This document shows, one piece after another, positions 59,280-64,000 of a stretch of DNA of 64,000 nucleotides. This DNA is from Cristatella mucedo (taxonomy: Eukaryota; Bryozoa; Phylactolaemata; Cristatellidae). The translations under genes and the position numbers were made by a program. How positions within the stretch are numbered: position 1 is the first letter of the stretch; each line of letters starts with the position of its first letter. The stretch lies in the NCBI GenBank assembly GCA_009760855.2, contig WPIO01000020.1:1678501-1742500 (forward strand), in the 5' to 3' direction. Under the pieces are notes generated by a model that did not search any database, was not told the origin of the DNA, and saw nothing but the letters and a program-made list of their open reading frames with translations.

Positions 59280-59800
59280 TTGACGTGGCATAGCAGGTCG
59301 TGCCCCAATGGGACTCAAAAGCGTTCTCACTGAAGCAGCGCGAGCCGCGGTGCGCCCTAAGAGAGCGCGGCGGCGCGGCCAAGCGCTGCCGCGACGGACG
59401 ACCCGGGAGCCGAGGCAATGGGCTAGAAATAGTGGCGTCCACGCTGAAATGGCGCGTTACAGTGCAACTGCGAGGCAGATGGAGAGCGAAGCCCCTTTTG
59501 GCGCCGTCTCCGCGGTCGTGGGATTTCGGGTAGCGTAGATAACGGGCAAAGAGCCGCTCGGAGGCTTCGCTATCGTAGGTCAACCTGCGCCGGTCGGCCG
59601 GGATCCACGAAGCGAGGCTGCTAGCAAAGTGCGCCACCGCGCGGGCTTCCGCGCGAGAAACGCTTTTCCCCCGCGTAGCATGCGGGGCGGTACGTACCGC
59701 GCCTGCCTCGTCGCCTGGGCTCTGCCTCGCAGCGGGGCTCCCCCACAGCCGCCGGTGGTTAATCGCTGGCCCCCAAGATGGCGCTAGATCCGGTAACCTG
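59280..59800. promoter_or_regulatory. CpG-dense stretch, candidate promoter
   Basis: By eye this is the densest run of CG dinucleotides outside the myosin exons, in a window whose non-coding DNA is otherwise CpG-poor. It contains caagatggcgct at 59775-59786, which resembles a YY1-type initiator element with ATG GCG in good context, followed by GATCCG|GTAACC, a possible donor. On the minus strand a possible donor (TCAAG|GTGAAG) lies near 59279. It could serve the unidentified minus-strand gene, the missing myosin 5' exon, or a plus-strand gene. No TATA box seen. Confidence 0.4.
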
Positions 59801-59814
59801 TTGCGAGTTCGTGC

Positions 59815-60280
59815 AATATAATGTGACGCATCTCCGTCTATAACTCAACAGAGCCACAAAGACTATGTGGGGGTTTTGCAGAAGATTTTTGTATAGCGCA
59901 CTCACAGCCTAAGCGGCTTTCAGTACGCATTCGGTAGCCAGCAACTTCATCTCGCACAACAAAGATGAAGTGAGAAGCGGAGTAGTCAGGATAGCAGTTG
60001 CGTTGGGAGTAACATGGAAGTAGCAGCTCAGGACGGCTGGAAAGAGTGAGCCATATTCGGAAGCAGGAGATTATTTGTCGTTGCATAAGAATCGTGGAAG
60101 TGAGTTCCACAACCTAGGATCTACAGAGCAAAAGCTTCCGTCACCAAAGGTCTATAAGCGGAGGAACGGAACAACTAATTTGTTGTCGATACAGGCCCTA
60201 AGGGCACGATGAGGCTGAAATTAGTGCAGCAGTTCCGCCAGGTATGGAGAAGCCCAGCCCTGGTGGGCCTTTTAGGGTCA
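59815..60280 (-). mobile_element. CR1-like LINE fragment (family 2), 3' end
   Basis: Minus-strand remnant of the end of a reverse-transcriptase ORF with frameshifts. It aligns base by base with the copies at 41.15, 46.73, 22.1, 21.4 and 1.57 kb. Shared phrases include cacaaagactatgtgggg, gcgcactcacagcctaagcg and agtagcagctcaggac. 5'-truncated, as usual for LINEs. Confidence 0.75.
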
Positions 60281-60329
60281 GCGGAAGATCTTTGAGGGAG
60301 TTCTCGCAGCCGCATGCACGTTTCGACGC

Positions 60330-63300
60330 TCTCAAGCGCCTTTCGCAGGGGTTCAATTTATTACCATACGCCATCTATTTGAGATCAAATCGGCCTAAAA
60401 TCGGCTGTGGGAAGCTCAAATCTCGCGGGAATTTTCTAGTACGCCGCCATCGGTTTTATGTATCCACTAAATTTCAAGCAGCTGCGTTCGCGCGTTCTCG
60501 TGCGATTAGCTGCAAAGACCCGTGCCAGTATCGAAAATCACCGAAATCCACTTTAAGCTAACTGAAATCAACTGCAAATCGGCTGCGCTAAGCTTCAAAT
60601 AGTCTGGAATATAAAACCACGCTATATTTAAGTATACCCACAAAATTTCACGCTAACGTTCTCCCGAAGTTGACTGTAATTGATTGTAGAGGCCGGGCCA
60701 CTAACGCAATCCACTGACTTCTACCTCAAAGTGAAATAAATTCTAAGCAAAAAAGCTCCTTTTTAATTGCATATGACAGTACACTCTGTGAAAAGTGTGC
60801 TCAGAAAATTTCACGAGAATTAGCCAGAGCTTTCTCGTGCAATTCTCCTTGATCGACTGCAACGGCACGGGGAAATACCGCAATCCACCTCAAAACGACG
60901 AGAAATGAACTGCGCAAAGCTCCAGTTTTTACTTTAAGTTAAAGGAAACTACATTAGGTTCACCCCATATAAATTTGAGCCCGTTCTCACCCGCACACTC
61001 TGGCAATGCACAACTCGAGAAGGCCTAGACAAATACAGCAGCTCACTCTAATCCACTTCAAATCACCCTCAAATCGTCAATGCGAAAATCCAATTTTCAT
61101 TGCATAAAAAACTAGATTCAGTTCAAAGTGCATCCAGAAAATTTCAGCTCATTGTGCTCGTTCTCAGATAATATACTGCAATCAACTGAAACAGCCCGAT
61201 CCCAAATGGCCACCACAAGCCACTGTAATCCGCCGAAAAACGACAAAACATCGTACACAAAAAGCTCGCCTTTTATTTTAATTGCACATTACTCTACTCT
61301 TCGCATGTAGTGCACAAGCACAAGTTAAATTAGGATTGAATTGGGAATTCACAAATAATCCACGGCAATCGCCTGCAATGGGCCGGACCAATATGGCAAT
61401 GTGCTGCATTCGGCTACAAAAAGCCCAAAAATTGGTTTCATATCACTCCAATTTTGAATGCAAAGCACACTAGGCTTAAAGCGCAACCTCATGATTTGAA
61501 CCCATTTCGCTTGTGCAATCTCGGGGAATGCATGGCAATCGACAGCAATAGCTTCGCCCAAAGCAGTGAAATCTACCATAACTTAATCAGACATTGGCTA
61601 CACGAAGCTACAATTCCCACTACATATAAAAATTCAATGCTTCCAACTTGCGACTATGTAATTTTCAAGCCATTTTGCCCAGCTAATTGTCAGGCAATGC
61701 ATGGTAATTGACAGCAATGGCCGGTGCCAATACAGCAATTCGTTGAAAAATTTACCAGAAAGAAGGCTGAGAAAAGGCTGAAGCGAAAAGGCAGAAGGCT
61801 GAGCAAGGCTCCAATTCGCATGGCAAATAACATTCTGCTGTTTTTAAAGGGGCGCGAAAAATTTTAGACCATTGTGCGCGTTCAATCTCGGAAAATGTTT
61901 GGCAATTGCCCTGGTAAAGATGACAGTTTATCATGATTCCTCGAAAATCGTCAGAAAGTGGCTGAGTGAAGCTCCAAATTTTCTTGCATATTAAAGTAAA
62001 CAGTGTTTAAAGTGCAAACCCATAATGTTAACCAATCATGCACGCAAAATCGTGGGCAATGCAAGGCAATCGACAGCAACGGCCAGAGCCAATGTTGCAG
62101 TCAGTTGTAATTCACCTCGAAAATCGACCAGAAATTGGCTTTGTACAGCTCCAATTCTCATTCCGATTAACATTTTGCTGTGTTCAAAGAGCCCCCACAT
62201 AACGGTGGTCGCAAGTTTGTGTTTAATCTGTGGGCAATGGATGGCAATCGACAGCAATGTTTCGGGCTAATTACGTCACCCGGGGCAAATTTACTAGATA
62301 TTGGCTGATCGATGCTCCGATTCTCATCTTGTTTAACAGCGAACTGTTTAAAGATCAACCAATTAATGTTAACCAATTGAGTACGTATCATCTTGGGAAA
62401 CGCATTGCAATCGACCGCAAATACCGCTATACATTATAACGCTTTGCAAATTGGCACAGAATTCGTTGCAGAAATATGCAATTTAGATTTCTTGCTGCTA
62501 TATATTACGTTTACGTTGCAACAAAGAAATGCCACTGTCAGCGCTTTCTCGTGAATGCTGCACTGCAATCTAGTGCAATTGACTGGGACAGTGCGTCACT
62601 CCAGTGCAATCCCTTTATAATCAACAAAAAGTGCACTGCATGCTGCTCCTATTTTTCCACAACAAAGCACACCTTGTTTTAAATGCACCCACACAAACAC
62701 TTAAACCACTGCACGCGTACAATCTTGGAAAATGCTTGGCAGTCAACAGCAACGGCCCAGGCAAATACCGCAATCCATTATGATTCATCCAAAATCAAAT
62801 GAAATAAGCATTGGGACTACCAATTCAGCTTTTGTCTTATTGCTGTGTGTTCTATTTAGGGTGCACCCCATAAATGCCATTGCGGAAGTTTGTTCGCGGA
62901 AACTGCATTGCAATCGACTGTGATGCCTTTGGCCGATACCTAAATTTACTGCAGTCCATCAATTCGATTAGATATTCGCTATGTAAAGCTAAATTTTAGA
63001 TTGCTTACTACAGCGAACTTTTTAAAGTACACCCACACTATTTTCTTCCTTTGCATATAACTCGGTCAATGCATAGCAATCGATTGCAATGGATCGGGGT
63101 GGGGGAAATGCCTTCGGTAATCCGCTACAGCTCGCCGAAAAAAGGAACAGGTCTCTTCGCGACAAGCATCAATTTTGATTGCACATTACACTGCAGTCGC
63201 TGCACAGTGTGCTTACACAATTTCAACGCAATGGATGTGGGCGTTCTTACACAATGCGCGTGATATACCGAAATGGCCCAGGTAGATGCTGCTTAAACTC

Positions 63301-63420
63301 AAATACGCTTGAAATCGGCTACTAGCACTTCGAATTTCTTTGCGAAGTAATGTAATTTGCGAAGTAACTCTTTAAAAGTGTACTTGCAAGCATGTCGAGG
63401 CATTGACCGTGTTCTTCGTC
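60330..63420. repeat. Old tandem array, about 18 diverged monomers averaging about 172 bp
   Basis: A recurring block close to ggcaatcgacagcaatggcc appears at about 60501, 60675, 60848, 61177, 61364, 61534, 61703, 61901, 62065, 62243, 62405, 62564, 62738, 62909 and 63075, a mean spacing of about 172 bp. Between the blocks are other shared phrases in fixed order: taccgcaatcca, then aaatcgaccagaaattggct, then aagctccaattttcattgca, then an aaagtgcaccca-like phrase, then a caatctcgg-like phrase. The monomers are heavily diverged, with small insertions. No convincing gene lies inside; the short open frames follow the repeat unit. Confidence 0.8.
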
Positions 63421-64000
63421 GGGCAATTCTTCACGGCTGCCGCTTTGGGTACCGTCGACATATGTCCGGATCTTGGCGATGCACCCACCAGTTGCTAGCC
63501 ACTCTCCAATGCTTTGGGCTTAATCGTTATTTTTCCTGTCGGGAAGTGCTAGACAGTTACTAACGTTGTTTTGACCCTAAGGGCGTTAGTACAGAATCTC
63601 CTCCTGCTAGTGTAATGCCTGGGGCCGATAAACCAAACCCAAATCTACCTGATATTGGCGAGGCGCAGCCAAATATTGAATTCGTATTGCAATACATTGC
63701 GATTCACGTAATCTCGCTAATATGAAGGTTCTGGAAATTTTCTTTTTCCGGCAAATGAGCTGCATAAGTCCGGGCCATGCTATGCCGCTGGAGTTTTCGA
63801 GCGTTGCACTGCAGTCGAGTTCCGTCGTCTGGGCGAAAACCATGACCCATTCGCTCCGCTTCATCGTAAACCGACCGTAAATTACCTTCGCGACTTTTGA
63901 TTGCCTAAAACCTTAACTTGTATTAACAGTGTGCCAAAAGAATTGACGGAGGTTAGCAATTGCGTTGTCGTGGAAATTATAATGATAATACTAATAATGA
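63421..64000. other. Unassigned sequence at the right edge
   Basis: No gene, repeat copy or RNA recognised. A few phrases (for example gtattgcaatacattgcgat near 63689) faintly resemble the neighbouring array. Confidence 0.4.

Noticed and set aside
60330-63420. A CRISPR-like array, because of regular repeats
   Set aside because: The whole 172-bp unit is repeated and diverged, without short identical repeats and unique spacers, and the DNA is eukaryotic.

Overview
The window is animal nuclear DNA, most likely from a marine-type invertebrate. The evidence is a spliced gene with GT..AG introns, several families of L2/CR1-like LINE fragments with (ATT)n tails, two tRNA-headed SINE families, long (GA)n/(TC)n microsatellites and a diverged satellite with a roughly 172-bp unit. 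There are no bacterial operons or CRISPR arrays. The species cannot be named from the sequence.

The dominant feature is one complete minus-strand gene for an unconventional class XVIII myosin (MYO18A-like), from the start codon at 53530 to the stop at 7104. I read 32 coding exons. Their splice phases join without a break into 6045 nt, or 2014 residues plus stop. Exon 1 carries a Lys/Glu/Asp-rich start and the PDZ domain. Exons 2-15 carry the motor, with P-loop GRSGGGKTT, switch I NTNASRF and an atypical switch II, DEPGL. Exon 16 carries a single IQ motif, and exons 17-32 a long coiled coil. The protein ends soon after the coiled coil, without the longer non-helical tail known in the vertebrate protein. 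Only the 3' boundary of exon 11 is uncertain.

The introns and flanks are full of decayed mobile DNA. One LINE family has a 3' end that is shared by the tails of a tRNA-derived SINE, the pattern expected of a SINE mobilised by its partner LINE. A second CR1-like family has at least six 5'-truncated copies. Two probable non-autonomous elements are framed by inverted repeats (19.44-19.88 kb and about 35.48-35.96 kb). There is also a perfect 66-bp palindrome (10.74-10.81 kb), a 22-bp-arm hairpin (14.70 kb) and a 12-bp minisatellite (24.3-24.55 kb).

Upstream of the myosin (53.6-59.8 kb), the minus strand holds several exon-like open segments with good splice signals that I cannot assign; they may belong to a second gene. 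A CpG-dense stretch at 59.28-59.80 kb looks like a promoter. The right end (about 60.33-63.42 kb) is an old tandem array of about 18 strongly diverged monomers averaging about 172 bp. The left end (1-7.1 kb) holds only repeats and unassigned sequence beyond the myosin 3' end.
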